From Talaromyces rugulosus (taxonomy: Eukaryota > Ascomycota > Eurotiomycetes > Eurotiales > Trichocomaceae): a DNA stretch of 64,000 bases. The position numbers were made by a program, and so were the translations under genes. Positions 45,618-56,485 of this stretch are shown here, in pieces. The notes under the pieces are model-generated. The model was not told the origin of the DNA and did no database searches. It saw only the letters and a list, made by a program, of their open reading frames with translations. The stretch is from contig NC_049565.1 of NCBI RefSeq assembly GCF_013368755.1, positions 4,650,001-4,714,000 of the forward strand, written 5' to 3'. Each line of letters starts with the position of its first letter. Position 1 is the stretch's first letter.

Positions 45618-47778
45618 ATGGGGGAGGCCAAAGGCAGGATCTACAAGTCTCGCAAGGCGAGGCCCTGTGATGCATGTCGTCGCCGCAAGGTGACTTGCGA
45701 TATGCCCACAGGCCCTCCATGTAAAAGATGCGTGCACATGGACAAAGCCTGCACATTTGACGAAGGACCGAGTCAGAGAAAACGTCGCGCGCCCACAAGT
45801 TTGACAAATGGGTTCGAATATGGCCATGATATGCCGCTGCTGGACTATCCCGAAGTCGACACTGAGATGAGCTTTTTGGATCACCACGGAAATGCAGAGT
45901 TTATGGACGACGAGATCTATCGTCACCGCGAGCAGCATTCCAGTAGTAATAACGACGACAACTCACCTTCTGATGCAGATCAACAGTCGCCTCCTCAACA
46001 ACAACTCCCTGCAGAGACAGTTCCAGCGCGCAGCCCGGATAGTTCCCGACGCAACATGCACCAAGCATCGTTGGAATTCATTCCAGACGCGTTCAGCTTT
46101 TATATCGGGCCTACGGGGGTCTCGGACGTCCACCTACTCAGCCAGCAACAATACGACGAACGCAATATATCGAGGCCCAAAGTCCGAGGGCTCAAATACC
46201 GAGTCATGGACGCATACGACGATGGGGAAACACCACGAACAAAAACCGATTTCGTCCCGCCCACCATCTTCGGCATCACGGATCGCGCTTTGCTGGACAA
46301 GGCAGAGCCAAAAGTCGATTACCAGACAAACGAGTCGGCATGGTCGGAACTGTGGCGGATTCTCGATCCGGTGGGCGCATGGCATCTGATCGGTCTATAC
46401 AGCCGCTTCGTCGACCCGTATTTTCCCATTGTCTCACGGCATCAGATCCCCGACAGCGTCGATTCACTGAGCAATATGCCACTGGGTCTTTTGACGGCCA
46501 TGTGTGCGACGGCACTGCCGTTCATCATGTACGACGAGGCGCTATACACGCTTCTCCTGCGTCCGCCGTCGAGTCAAGACCTCTATCGACTGGCATGGCT
46601 GGGCGTGACGGGCGAATTACACGCCCCTTCTTTGCCCACCCTGCAAGCCTGTCTAATTCTCCAGCAGCGACTCCCCACAAACCTCTACCTCTCCGACACG
46701 GCCTTTACCTGGACCCTCATGTCCACGGCAGTCTCGATAGCCCAGACGATCGGCCTGCACCGCGACCCGTCCTCATGGTTAAGCGTACCGGTCTGGGAAC
46801 GACAGCTCCGGCGACGCCTGTGGTGGGCGCTGTGGGTGATGGAGAAATGGGTTGCGCTGGCTCGCGGTATGCCTAGTCATCTGCACGACGACGACTGCGA
46901 CGTTGCTCCCATCGCCATAAGTGACATTCAAGACACGCTGTCGGAGGAGAACGAGAACCACGCCCATCTCTGCCACCTGGTCAGCCTGACCGGCATCCTC
47001 TCCGACATACAGCATACATACTACACTATTCGCGCTATCAGCCGGACTTCCTCCGATCTGCAGTATTCTCTCGAAGCGGCGCGGTCGTTGCGAGCTCGAC
47101 TGAAGGACTGGCGAGACCATGTCCCTGACGCATTGCGATTCCGGGGACGAAATGGTGGTGGTGGTAGTGGTGGTGTACAGTCTCCATATAGTGAGAGCCT
47201 GGACGGCAACGGTGGCTTGCATTTGTCGTACATCGTAGCGCATATGACTCTTTTTCGTGCCTTGCTTCGACCGCTAACCAACTGGCCGGCCATCATGGTT
47301 CAGTCTTCGCCTGACCAGGCTAATGCCATAAAAGACGGGGCCAAGGCTGTTGTACGGGGTGCGCTTTTGTGCGTAAAGGAGTTTGTCGAGTTTATCGAAG
47401 CACTCACCGAGACGCAGTGGAACGCTTTCTGGCATAGCTGTAAGGCATTTTTATGAAAGTTATTTATTTAGGTTGTTGCTAACTCTAGGTGCAGGGAGTC
47501 GGCCAAACTTTGCCATTGCTGGCTCGTTCATGGTCCACGTTTTATCCACAATCGCACCGCCCGATGCGTCACGCCGAGCAGAAATAGAAATATCAGAGAG
47601 TTCTACAGATGGGACTGAGTTTGAGGACGATTACCGAGATCTTCAGGTCTGGATTCGACGGTGGAGATGGGCTAATCGAGTCTCTGCGAATGGTGCAGCC
47701 GGCGTCAAGGGCCTGACGAATTTGGGACTGATGAAGGTTGAGACATTGATGGAGAATTGCATTCAGAAGGAGTCATGA
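45618..47778 (+). CDS. Zn2Cys6 transcription factor (likely cluster regulator)
   Basis: Exons 45618-47439 and 47489-47778 flank a 49-nt intron and encode 703 residues. The start is MGEAKGRIYKSRKARP. The binuclear zinc cluster has the spacing CDACRRRKVTCDMPTGPPC followed by KRCVHMDKAC. A Gln/Ser-rich linker precedes the fungal-specific middle homology region (SRFVDPYFPIVSRHQI, LHRDPSSWLSVPVWERQLRRRLWWALW). The C-terminus includes an RPNFAIAGSFM segment. The gene lies in the middle of the cluster, between the aldolase and tauD-2, so it is the best candidate to read the motif shared by the cluster promoters. This is inference from position. Confidence 0.92.
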
Positions 47779-47844
47779 ATCAGCGAAAATTTAACAAAAT
47801 AAATATTACAAATGTATTCAATGTTTGATAAGATTTTAATTTTC

Positions 47845-49294
47845 CTAGCAAAGACCCAGCATCATCCTGCCCCCGTCCTTTGCACACTCCCCATCATCCT
47901 CCTCGACGAGCGCCGGAATAGGCACATTTGCCAACGGAGTCAGTCTAAAGGCATGCCTCCGACCACCAGCCTCGTAATCCAGTGTCTGTGAATGCTGCGT
48001 CACTCTCTGATCCCACACCACCACCGTCCCCGGCTCGTAGCGCACGCGACAGCAAAAGTCCTGTCCCCGGTTGACATGGTCAAACAGAAACTTGAGCATA
48101 TAGTCAGACTCTTCATCGTCCCATCCGACGATGCGTTGTGTGTATGACGAATTGACAAACAGAGCCTTCTTTTTGGTCACTGGGTGCACTGTTACTACCG
48201 GGTGTACTGCCTTTGTGATGGGTCGGCGCAGCACGGCCAAATCGCCATTGTCGCGCAGTTCGCGCGTGATCGGGTTGGCCGTGGTGTGGACTGCATTGAG
48301 ACCTTCGAGACGGCGGCGGAAAGATGGGGAGAGACGCTCGTATGCGCGTGTCATCTGTATATTCGTTGTCAGAGGTTTGTGCAGAAGTTCATTTACCGGA
48401 AAGGGAAATAAAACTTACGCTGGAAATGATGGTGTCGCCGCCAGCACCAGGGGGGGACTCGAGCATGCAGAAAAATGTTAAACCGGGGGGTTGCAGTTCA
48501 GGTGACTGTGCAAAATGTTATTATTATTTTCTTTCTTTAGTACGTTCTTTGGAATAACTCTTACCTGGTCAACGTGGAACTGGATAGGGCTTTTCCTCGA
48601 CCACGACTTGCGGATTCGAAGGTCACTTATCGATCAGTTAGAGAGACCGAAAGAATAATAATAAACAGGGGCAAACGCACTCTTTCGAGTCATAGACAAT
48701 AACAAACTCCTCGGTTTCAACCGAGTGCACGGCGGCCTTGGGATGGGGCATCCATCCATGCTTATGCAGAGGTCCTTTTCTAAGTCGTTAGCTATGCACT
48801 CAGCAACAATAAGAAGAAAATACCAAAGTGTTCAGCAATCTCCTTTTGCTTCGCAAATCCAGCGTCCGTATATGTCTGATCGCGAAACACCAAACAGCCT
48901 CGCTCTGCGCACATAAGAGCAAGGTCGTCCAGTCCTTCTGGTGACAGGTCACACTATACATACCATCAATCAGCATTTATTCCCCCCTTCAAAAAAAGAA
49001 AAAGAGAACTTACAATTTGGACACCGTGAATCTCTGTCCCGCAATGCGGACTCAGTTCAAACACTTTGGTTGCATCTTTCAGCAGGTTGGACAGCTTGGG
49101 GTCTGCTCGATGGCCCGGGTCGACATGCTCAAAGGGGCCGACGGGCTGGATTTTTTCGAGAGGGTCATAGTGAGCTGGAAGGTCACTGTTAGTATGAAAA
49201 AAAAGTTGTTCGAAAATAAACAAAAAGAAGTATGCATACGGAGGTAATCGGGATAGAGAGGGCCGTTATCGGCAGACTCTTCTTTGGCAATCAT
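47845..49294 (-). CDS. TauD/TfdA-family 2-oxoglutarate dioxygenase, paralog 2
   Basis: Spliced gene starting MIAKEESADNGPLYPDYL at 49294. It runs parallel to the copy at 40119 in nearly every block: PHYDPLEKIQPVGPFEHVDPGH, SPHCGTEIHGVQI, CLVFRDQTY, GPLHKHGWMPHP, VYDSK, DLRIRKSW, the Fe(II) motif FHVDQSPELQPPG, MLESPPGAGGDTIISS, RVTQHSQTLDY with the distal His, and the tail ECAKDGGRMMLGLC. An intron interrupts IISS|MTRAYERLS. The two proteins are clear paralogs, but they differ in several core positions, so they may act on different substrates. It is divergent from a second Dal5-type permease at 49768. Confidence 0.9.
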
Positions 49295-49767
49295 TTTTAG
49301 TGGTTGGACTGACTAGTATCTTGGTTTGGGCGTGAGATAAAAGAATGATTTGGTGGAAAGATAGCGCTTGAAGTCAGAGTTATATACATGAATGGAATTA
49401 AATATCAGTACAAAAAATACTCAAAACGTCAAGGTTGAAACGAGACGGCCAACAACATCAATTGCCCGTGAACAACGGCCTGGGCTGGCCGCTCTTTTGG
49501 CCGCTGTGGATCGCGGCCAGAGATTAAGTTGGCCACATGGGCGACTGTCAAATCAGGTATCCAGAACCCGATTTAACGTTATCACAAACGGCCTATAGAT
49601 TAGCCAATCAGCGTGGATATATTAGTCTCTTATGCCCCACCGCTGCTATTGGTCATTGCAATTGGTATTGCTATCTCCAAGTATATTGATTTGAATGGTA
49701 ATGTTATATATCGCGCCGATGCCTCAGCTTTTTTTGTCTCATCTATATTGCTTCACAGTAAACAAAA
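49295..49767. promoter_or_regulatory. Divergent promoter tauD-2 / permease 2
   Basis: TTGGCCGCTGTGGATCG is at 49498-49514, followed by CGGCC to 49518. GGCC half sites lie at 49447 (inverted) and 49529-49541 (GTTGGCCACATGG). A CCAATCAG box is at 49604-49611. Confidence 0.65.
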
Positions 49768-51575
49768 ATGGCCGACGAGATAAAGGGTCCTGTGTCAGAC
49801 GACGCCCAAACGGTGCAAGTCACCGCCGAAGCCGCCGTCAAGGCAGTCAAGGCCGGTGACAAAGACGTCGACATCGCCGCACAAATCATCGCCGAGTATG
49901 GTGCAGAGATGGGCGACCAGACCTGGTCGGCTGAGGAAGAGAAGAAACTGATTCGCAAGGTCGACTGGCGATTAATTCCGATTGTGAGTTGTCCGTTCAC
50001 GTATTTGTAGTAGAGTGTGAACACTAATCCTGATAACGTCTAGCTATTTGTGTGTGCTACACTGTCTGGTCTTGACAAGACGGCCATATCGGCTGCAGCA
50101 ATTTATGACATCAAGAAAGATCTAAACCTCACCGGTCAGCAGTACTCGTGGGTTGGATCAGCGCCGTTCTTTGGCGGGTTGTTGTTTATGGGGCCGTCGG
50201 CCTATTGCCTACAGAGGTGTGTGCTTATTTTTATAAATCGGTATACTACTGCAATTACTAACGGTGCTATAGAGTTCCCGCCGTCAAATACTTTGCCATA
50301 AACGTATTCTTCTGGGGAGTCCTCGAGATGTGCATGGCAGCCACCACCAATTTCACCGGCCTTTTCATCTGCCGCTTCTTCCTGGGCGGATGCGAGGCTC
50401 TACTGATCCCCGCCGTCACTCTTGTTGTTTCGATGTGGTATCGTCCAGATGAACAGCCCAAGCGCAACAGTATCATTCTCAATGTCATTGCCCCTATCCT
50501 CAACGGGTTTGTCGCCTGGGTGGTGGGCTACTATCCCGGTGCGTTTCCGGTGTGGAAGATTATCTTTCTTCTGCTCGGCGCACTTACAACCGTGTGGTCT
50601 TTTGTCGTCTATTACTTTCTGTAAGTCTTTCCTTCTCACGTTTTATCAAACGGAACGAGCTAATAGTAACAAAGACCAAATAACCCCCTCGACGCAAAAT
50701 TCCTCTCCAGCCGCGAGAAATTCATCATCATCCAACGCAAAGCCGCCGACAACACCGGCATCGAGTCCAAAACTATCAAGAAAGAGCAAATCTACGAAGC
50801 CATCATGGACCCAAAGACCTGGCTTATCTGGTTCGCCATTGTGGCGCTGCAGGTGCCCAACGGCGGTCTCACCACGTTCAACACGCTAATCATCTCCGGC
50901 TTAGGGTTTGATCCCTTGCAGACATCCCTGCTGGCCATGCCGCCAGGCGCGATGAGTACTTTGTCTGGAATAGGCTTGAGTTATTTGGCTGCGACGACGA
51001 GACGCTATCGTACGCCGATTGTGGCGGTTAGTATTTTACTGCCCTTGTTCGGCGCGGTGCTGTGCTATGCACTGCCGAGGACAAATCTGGCGGGACAGCT
51101 GGTTGGTTTGTATATTTTATAGTGAGTCTGCCTTTTTTTTTTTTTTTATGTCAGGTTGTTTGCTAACACAGATAGTACTTACTGGGCTCCCTACGTAACT
51201 CTCGTCTCCGTGTACCAGGCCAACATTGCGGGGCACACCAAAAAGTAAGCAACGTCCTTTGGGCCCAAATTTCCCTGGCTAACCAATACCAGAATCACGC
51301 TCTACGCATGGTTCTACATTGCCTGGACCACCGGTAACATCATCGGCCCACAGACCTTCCGCGAAGACCAGGCGCCGACCTACACTGGCGGCACTATTGC
51401 GATGATTGTATGCTATGTTGTTGCTCTTATTGCCGTGCTCGCGTACGGCTTGCTCTGCCACCGCGAGAACAAGAAACGCGCGGTCGAAATGCAGAATGGA
51501 GGCGTGACTGCTGCGGACCAAGATTGGTTGGATTTGACGGATGGGGAGAACCGGGCGTTCAAGTATACGACTTAA
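49768..51575 (+). CDS. MFS permease, Dal5/anion:cation symporter family (permease 2)
   Basis: Multi-exon. The N-terminus is a long cytosolic segment (MADEIKGPVSDDAQTVQ). TM helices then start at LIRKVDWRLIPILFVCATLSGLDKT, with the Dal5-family GQQYSWVGSAPFFGG, FICRFFLGGCEALLIPAVTLVVS and MWYRPDEQPKRNSI. The central region has WAIVALQ-like sequence (FAIVALQVPNGGLTTFNTLIISGLG). The C-terminal half includes TKKITLYAWFYIAWTTGNIIGPQTF, another family hallmark, and a hydrophilic tail. It is divergent from tauD-2 and only moderately similar to the permease at 41881, so the cluster has two transport systems. The substrate is unknown. Confidence 0.88.
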
Positions 51576-51753
51576 AGGTGTTGTTTGTAATTATTGAGGT
51601 TTATTTTGGGTATAGATAGTTTAAATGTGCAGCATTATTGTTGTGCAGGACTACATGTATAACAATGTTATTGACATGAAGTGGGTTGTCGAGTGGCTAT
51701 GTAAATGAATAATATACAAGTGAATGTAAGATTGAAAGGGAAAAAAAAATGGG

Positions 51754-53290
51754 TCACGTTTTGGGTCCATGTAGCGGTAGAATAACCTTGTTCTTCCTCC
51801 AAGGAAAAGACTGTATCTGTTCATTGCCCCACGAACGGGCAAATTGTTCAAAGGCATCTGTCCAGACGCCAAACCAAGGGTCAACGTGGATAGCCCACAG
51901 CTTCGACAAGACCAGCAATATGGCGAAGAAAACAGGCAGAGTCAGGCACAGTACAAACGTGTTTGGAATCGGAATGAGCGAGTTTGGATCTGGAGACCCG
52001 TTCTCAAGCCGATCCGGTGTGAACGTTATGGACGGGATCAAAAACACCATGTAGGTCATGAGCGACCGGATTAACGGACCATGCAGGAGATATAGCGGAA
52101 AGCTCAGTCCGCCGATCCACATGAGCCAAGGGTGGGAAAGGGCTCTACGCATCGAAGGGGAGTGGAGGATGGCAAAGGTGAGCATTTGTGCTCCGATTCC
52201 CGGCCAAAAGCGGCCGTACTGCGCATTCGATGGGAAAATGACCTGTCCGATCTTCCAGAGTCGTGTGGACCAGGCTGCCATCTCATAGGATGAGTCAGGG
52301 AACGAGCAGAGATAGAGGCCCAAGGCTGCTATGATATATGGTCCGCTTTCGCGGATTGGGAGTCTTATCCTGCTCTTCGTTCTCGGTATCGGTTCCGACG
52401 GCGTATCCATCGAGAGTTCAGCCAGCATCATTCCGGCATAAACATTGATTCCAACAATTGCTATCATGGTTTAGCCTCAGAGCTAAAATTTAATTAAAAA
52501 AAAAAAAAGAAGGGAAACATACCATCTCCGGTGTACCACGAGTAAATGTACAAAAACGCTTCAGCGGTGAGCCGAAACTTGGAGCTTGTGTTTACCAAAG
52601 CGAGCAGCGTGAGAAATACATATAGTGACCCTTTGAACAAATGAATCAGGGCCCATTGGGGTTGATCATATGGGTTTTCCCCTTCGGTCCATGTCCTAAC
52701 CACCGCGATGAACAAGTCTTCAGGGGCCCCAAACCACGATGTACTAGGCTTCGCACTCGTTTCTCTTACCCACCAGGCATCGGTCCGTCTGCCGAGCTGA
52801 TAGGCGCCGAGCTGGCAGATGAACCAGGCAAGAACTGTGACCGCAGTTGCGGGAAAGACCAGCCGGCCAGTGCGCCGAAAGGTGCTCGAGGCGAGCGAGT
52901 TGAGAGCGTCGCCAACAGCGCCGGCTCGTGCGAGTTGAACGGCTTTGAGCGAATTGACGTAGCCCAGCAGAACAAAAAAGATGGCAACCCAGGCATTTCC
53001 TTGCGCGATGAGGCGAAAGTATGGGAGTTGGAAGAGCAGACTCTTGCCGGTCTCGGCGACCAGGGGGGGTAATACCCATCGAGCAAAGCATAGCACGAGG
53101 TGGCTGCTCACGACGAAGATTGAGGCTATTCCACGCAGACCCTGAAGAAATCCAGGATCGATTAGCGACAAATAGCCGAGGTTGACGGTTGGCGACAGAA
53201 AATAGTAGGCAAAAGTAGTACACTCACATCAGCCCAGCTGCTGGTCCGCAGGCGATTTGGAGAGGCTTTTCGGACGCCCTCGGTACCCAT
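51754..53290 (-). CDS. Acyltransferase-3 family membrane protein
   Basis: Spliced: MGTEGVRKASPNRLRTSSWAD (start 53290) joins GLRGIASIFVVSSHLVLCFARW after an intron. Another intron joins GD to AIVGINVYAGMM. The acyltransferase-3 signature at the N-terminus (DGLRGIAS with a catalytic-type His in SSHL) is clear. About ten hydrophobic segments follow, including LPYFRLIAQGNAWVAIFF and GGLSFPLYLLHGPLIRS. Family members transfer acetyl or other acyl groups to sugars or small molecules at membranes. It could modify a cluster product. Its promoter has only a degenerate copy of the motif, so membership of the cluster is uncertain. Confidence 0.85.
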
Positions 53291-55726
53291 GGCGAGAGGT
53301 CAACGCAATATCAAAGAACAACATTGAGTGAAAGGTGGCCCAAGTGGTCGCGTGGCTCCCAGGGAGAATTAATAACATTCACGAAGCTAGGGCCGTCAGG
53401 AATCCCAGTGGAACTGTAATTTCATGTAAATTCGCCCCCCCCCCTGTATTGTTAAAGTCAAATTATTCTCCTGACCCATATAAATTATGAAGCAGTGGAT
53501 CTGGGGGGCGGTCAAGTTCTTGGCCTTTTCTTATACAGACATCTGAGTACGGAGTATGTAGGCATAAAATTAAAGCTATTCTGTATTATGTATAAAGCAT
53601 TTACTCGCCTAGTGCTTCTATGTTCTCACCTACGTAAATGTACCTTTACCGCTAAAAAGTATTTAAAGACTGTCAAATTTTCTAGAGCTTCGGGATTTTG
53701 TAGGTCATTTTTAGAAATTTTTACATTCGTTTTTTGTAGTGATAGCGGGATGTGCTACATAAGAATCGGAAATATATAGTCATTGTATATACACTTGTAG
53801 AGAAAACATGTGCATACTCTGTATACATTTTAAGACGCTGAACAAAACCAAAAATAATATTGGATGTAGTAGAATTATGATGTCTCAAGCTCTGATTGGC
53901 TAGGATGGGTGATGACTAATTAGGGCTAAACCTGAGCATGTATTTTGTAACGTGTAAAATTGTGGTGAAATCACGGTACCATATATTTAATTGAATCGAT
54001 TTGTTGATAATCTCCTAGCCAGTGGATCCAGAGGTAAACTCAATACGCCCCTGAAACGTAGCTTGCATAATAATAACACGTGGATACCAATAACACGATA
54101 ATTGTCGCGAACATCTACCCAAGAAAAGAAGGAAGCGGTCAAAGCTCATGAGAAACTCAGAAAAGAACTATGTGTGCAACGTGGCAACACGGCGAACTCG
54201 AAGCGCGTACTCTGTACTATTTTGAGCATTATCATGATTCATTGGTGTCTTCGAATCGCAGGCTGAGGGCCCGAGGGTCTAGTCGATACATAATCTCCGC
54301 AGCGACCCCCAACGCTTGCCCAGAAATGGCATCTTCCAGGCGATTAACACGTCACCAATAATCCCAAGAGGCGGTAAAAGTGCCGAAAGACCCACAATTA
54401 TACCGCTAGTTGCCGCCCTAAATTATAACAGAGCCCAACTCTGCCATCAGTCAGAAATAATAATATGGACTCCATCAGCGCTTTTCTCCCCAACCATATC
54501 TCCAAAATACGCGATCTTTTGTTTAATTTGCCCATTCTTTTTTCGATTAGGGCAAAAGACTATCTGTTATTCTGGTCATTGATCGACAACGTTTATTCGA
54601 TCACATAGACGGAGTACTAGGAACCATGGAGTGAAATATGTCGCACTAGGACTAAAAAGGTAATCAGGTCATGTGACGTGGCGTTTAAAATAATCGCATT
54701 CACCAATCACGTGGAGCAATGGTGGGTCGAATGCTCTAGTCCAGCCAATCACAACCACAGCTGTTCACCTGGACTTTGGCGATTCGGTTCCCATAAACGG
54801 AATAGCTTTATTCTTGCGCTAGTCCAAAAGGGGATTGAAGGGCTGTACAACTGCATCGATTATTCGTTTATACGTGCTGCTAATAATAATAATAATGATG
54901 ATGATGATGATGATGACCCACTCGCGTGTGCCCAGCTAGATGCTATCAGCGGAAGATATGTGACCAGTACGTGTCGAATACTGCGGCTTGTTGGAAAGCT
55001 GCCAATCCTAACTGGTTACTACCGGACGTGGAACAGGAGGAGGATGTACTGTCCGGTTGAAAGTAGCCACAGATGAAATATTAGAGAAGATCAGGGCCTG
55101 CTGTGGTGAGGTCATAGAATACGCCGACTCGTGGGATAAGATGCATGGGACTTGGTCTTGGATAAGTGGGAGAGAGGGATCATGGATTTTTCAAACTCTC
55201 TGACTGACGGCCCCCTTGCCGATGCACTTCTTACGAGAACATCGAATAATAATAATAATCATTCAGGATGAAATAGCAGAAAAGGTTCTACTGTTATTGA
55301 TATAGTTCTCTCCTAACGACAACATTGAAGTCTTCGGCTGTCAAAAGGGAAGTAATGAAATAAAACAAAAATAGCAGCATTGAAGTTCAGTGGTTGATAG
55401 GTAAGATGATCAACCAGTAATTATACAACGCCGTACGCTGTCCATCTTTGATGTATTATCTATAACATCGAAATAATTCGCTATTTACTATTTAAATATT
55501 TAGTACGACGAAAATATTACCCGATTCAGCAAAGCCCTAACCATCGGCCTCGGCGTTGCGTATGTCCGTCAAAAGCGGGGATCTACGAAGCACAGCGGAT
55601 TCTGAGTTGTTCTCCGGAACACAATAAATAACTTCAAGAACCTGCATCTGAATAGACGTCAGTTTTGCAAGTATACTTTGTCAAACGCCTGTGACAAGAT
55701 ATTGATAGTGCAAAGGAGAAGAAAAA
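53291..55726. other. 2.4-kb gene-free AT-rich gap
   Basis: I see no supported gene. The gap includes a 12-base C run near 53435-53446, a chain of AAT then ATG units at about 54881-54915, and AAT units near 55245-55258. A short-repeat pair, ATTGGTG and its inverse CACCAAT, occurs near 54240 and 54352. Small frames such as 54678-55076 lack coding-like composition. The first 50 bp contain a degenerate copy of the region C motif (53335-53350, GTGGCCCAAGTGGTCG). Confidence 0.55.
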
Positions 55727-56485
55727 ATGGCATCATTCCTCATCACCGGCTCGTCTCGCGGCCTGGGCCTGGAACTGGTCAGGAACCTGGTAACTCTCAA
55801 CCAAAGCACCATTGGAACCATTTTCGCCTCTTCTCGCGCTTCATCCCCTTCATCCGACCTCGCACAAGTCATTCAGACATCCAACGGACGCGTGCAATAC
55901 GTGCAGCTCGATGTCAACAACCAAAGCAGCGTTGAGGCCGCTACAGCCACAGTCGCCCAGAAACTACTATCATCCAAAACCGGACTGGACGTCTTGGTCA
56001 ACAACGCTGGCATTCAAATTTCCGAACAAAAGCCCAGCCTAGTCAGCGCTGCTGATTTGGACACCACCCTTTCGACCAATGTCACCAGCGTGCACCGCGT
56101 CACGGCCGCATTCTTGCCCCTCTTGTCTCAAGGACAAGCCAAGAAAATCGTGAATGTGTCCAGCACGCTCGGATCTATTGATCTGTCTGTGCGCTCGGGA
56201 GTGACGTATCATCCGTCTTACAAGATCTCCAAGGCGGCTCTGAATATGCTGACGGTGCAGTATGCCGCCGAGCTGGGGCCGCAGGGTTTCACTGTCTTTG
56301 CCGTGAGTCCTGGCTGGCTGCAGACTGATCTGGGAGGAGCTTATGCGCATTTGAAGCCGGCTGAGGGCGCTCGTCAAGTGACCGATATTATTTTGAAGTC
56401 GTCTCCTGAGAAGGATAATGGCAGCTTTCGGGATATCTATATCGAGGGAGACTCTTTATATACAGGGGCGAATCCGCCATGGTAG
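55727..56485 (+). CDS. Short-chain dehydrogenase/reductase (C-factor/sniffer-like)
   Basis: Single-exon protein of 252 residues with full classical SDR motifs. The cofactor fold is FLITGSSRGLGLELV (TGxxxGxG) and DVNN, with NNAG after LDVLV. The catalytic Ser lies in VNVSSTLG, and Tyr and Lys are in SYKISK (YxxxK). SPGWLQTDLGG follows. The TGSSRGLGLELV start and the absence of a long acidic switch suggest a C-factor-like, NADP(H)-preferring enzyme. The substrate is unknown. It stands alone in a gene-poor region, with 2.4 kb free to its left and 1.8 kb to its right. Confidence 0.93.
   Translation: MASFLITGSSRGLGLELVRNLVTLNQSTIGTIFASSRASSPSSDLAQVIQTSNGRVQYVQLDVNNQSSVEAATATVAQKLLSSKTGLDVLVNNAGIQISEQKPSLVSAADLDTTLSTNVTSVHRVTAAFLPLLSQGQAKKIVNVSSTLGSIDLSVRSGVTYHPSYKISKAALNMLTVQYAAELGPQGFTVFAVSPGWLQTDLGGAYAHLKPAEGARQVTDIILKSSPEKDNGSFRDIYIEGDSLYTGANPPW

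Noticed and set aside
54678..55076. ORF of 132 residues with an Asn/Asp run in the gap
   Set aside because: The run comes from AAT/ATG microsatellites, and the rest has no recognisable domain or splice context.
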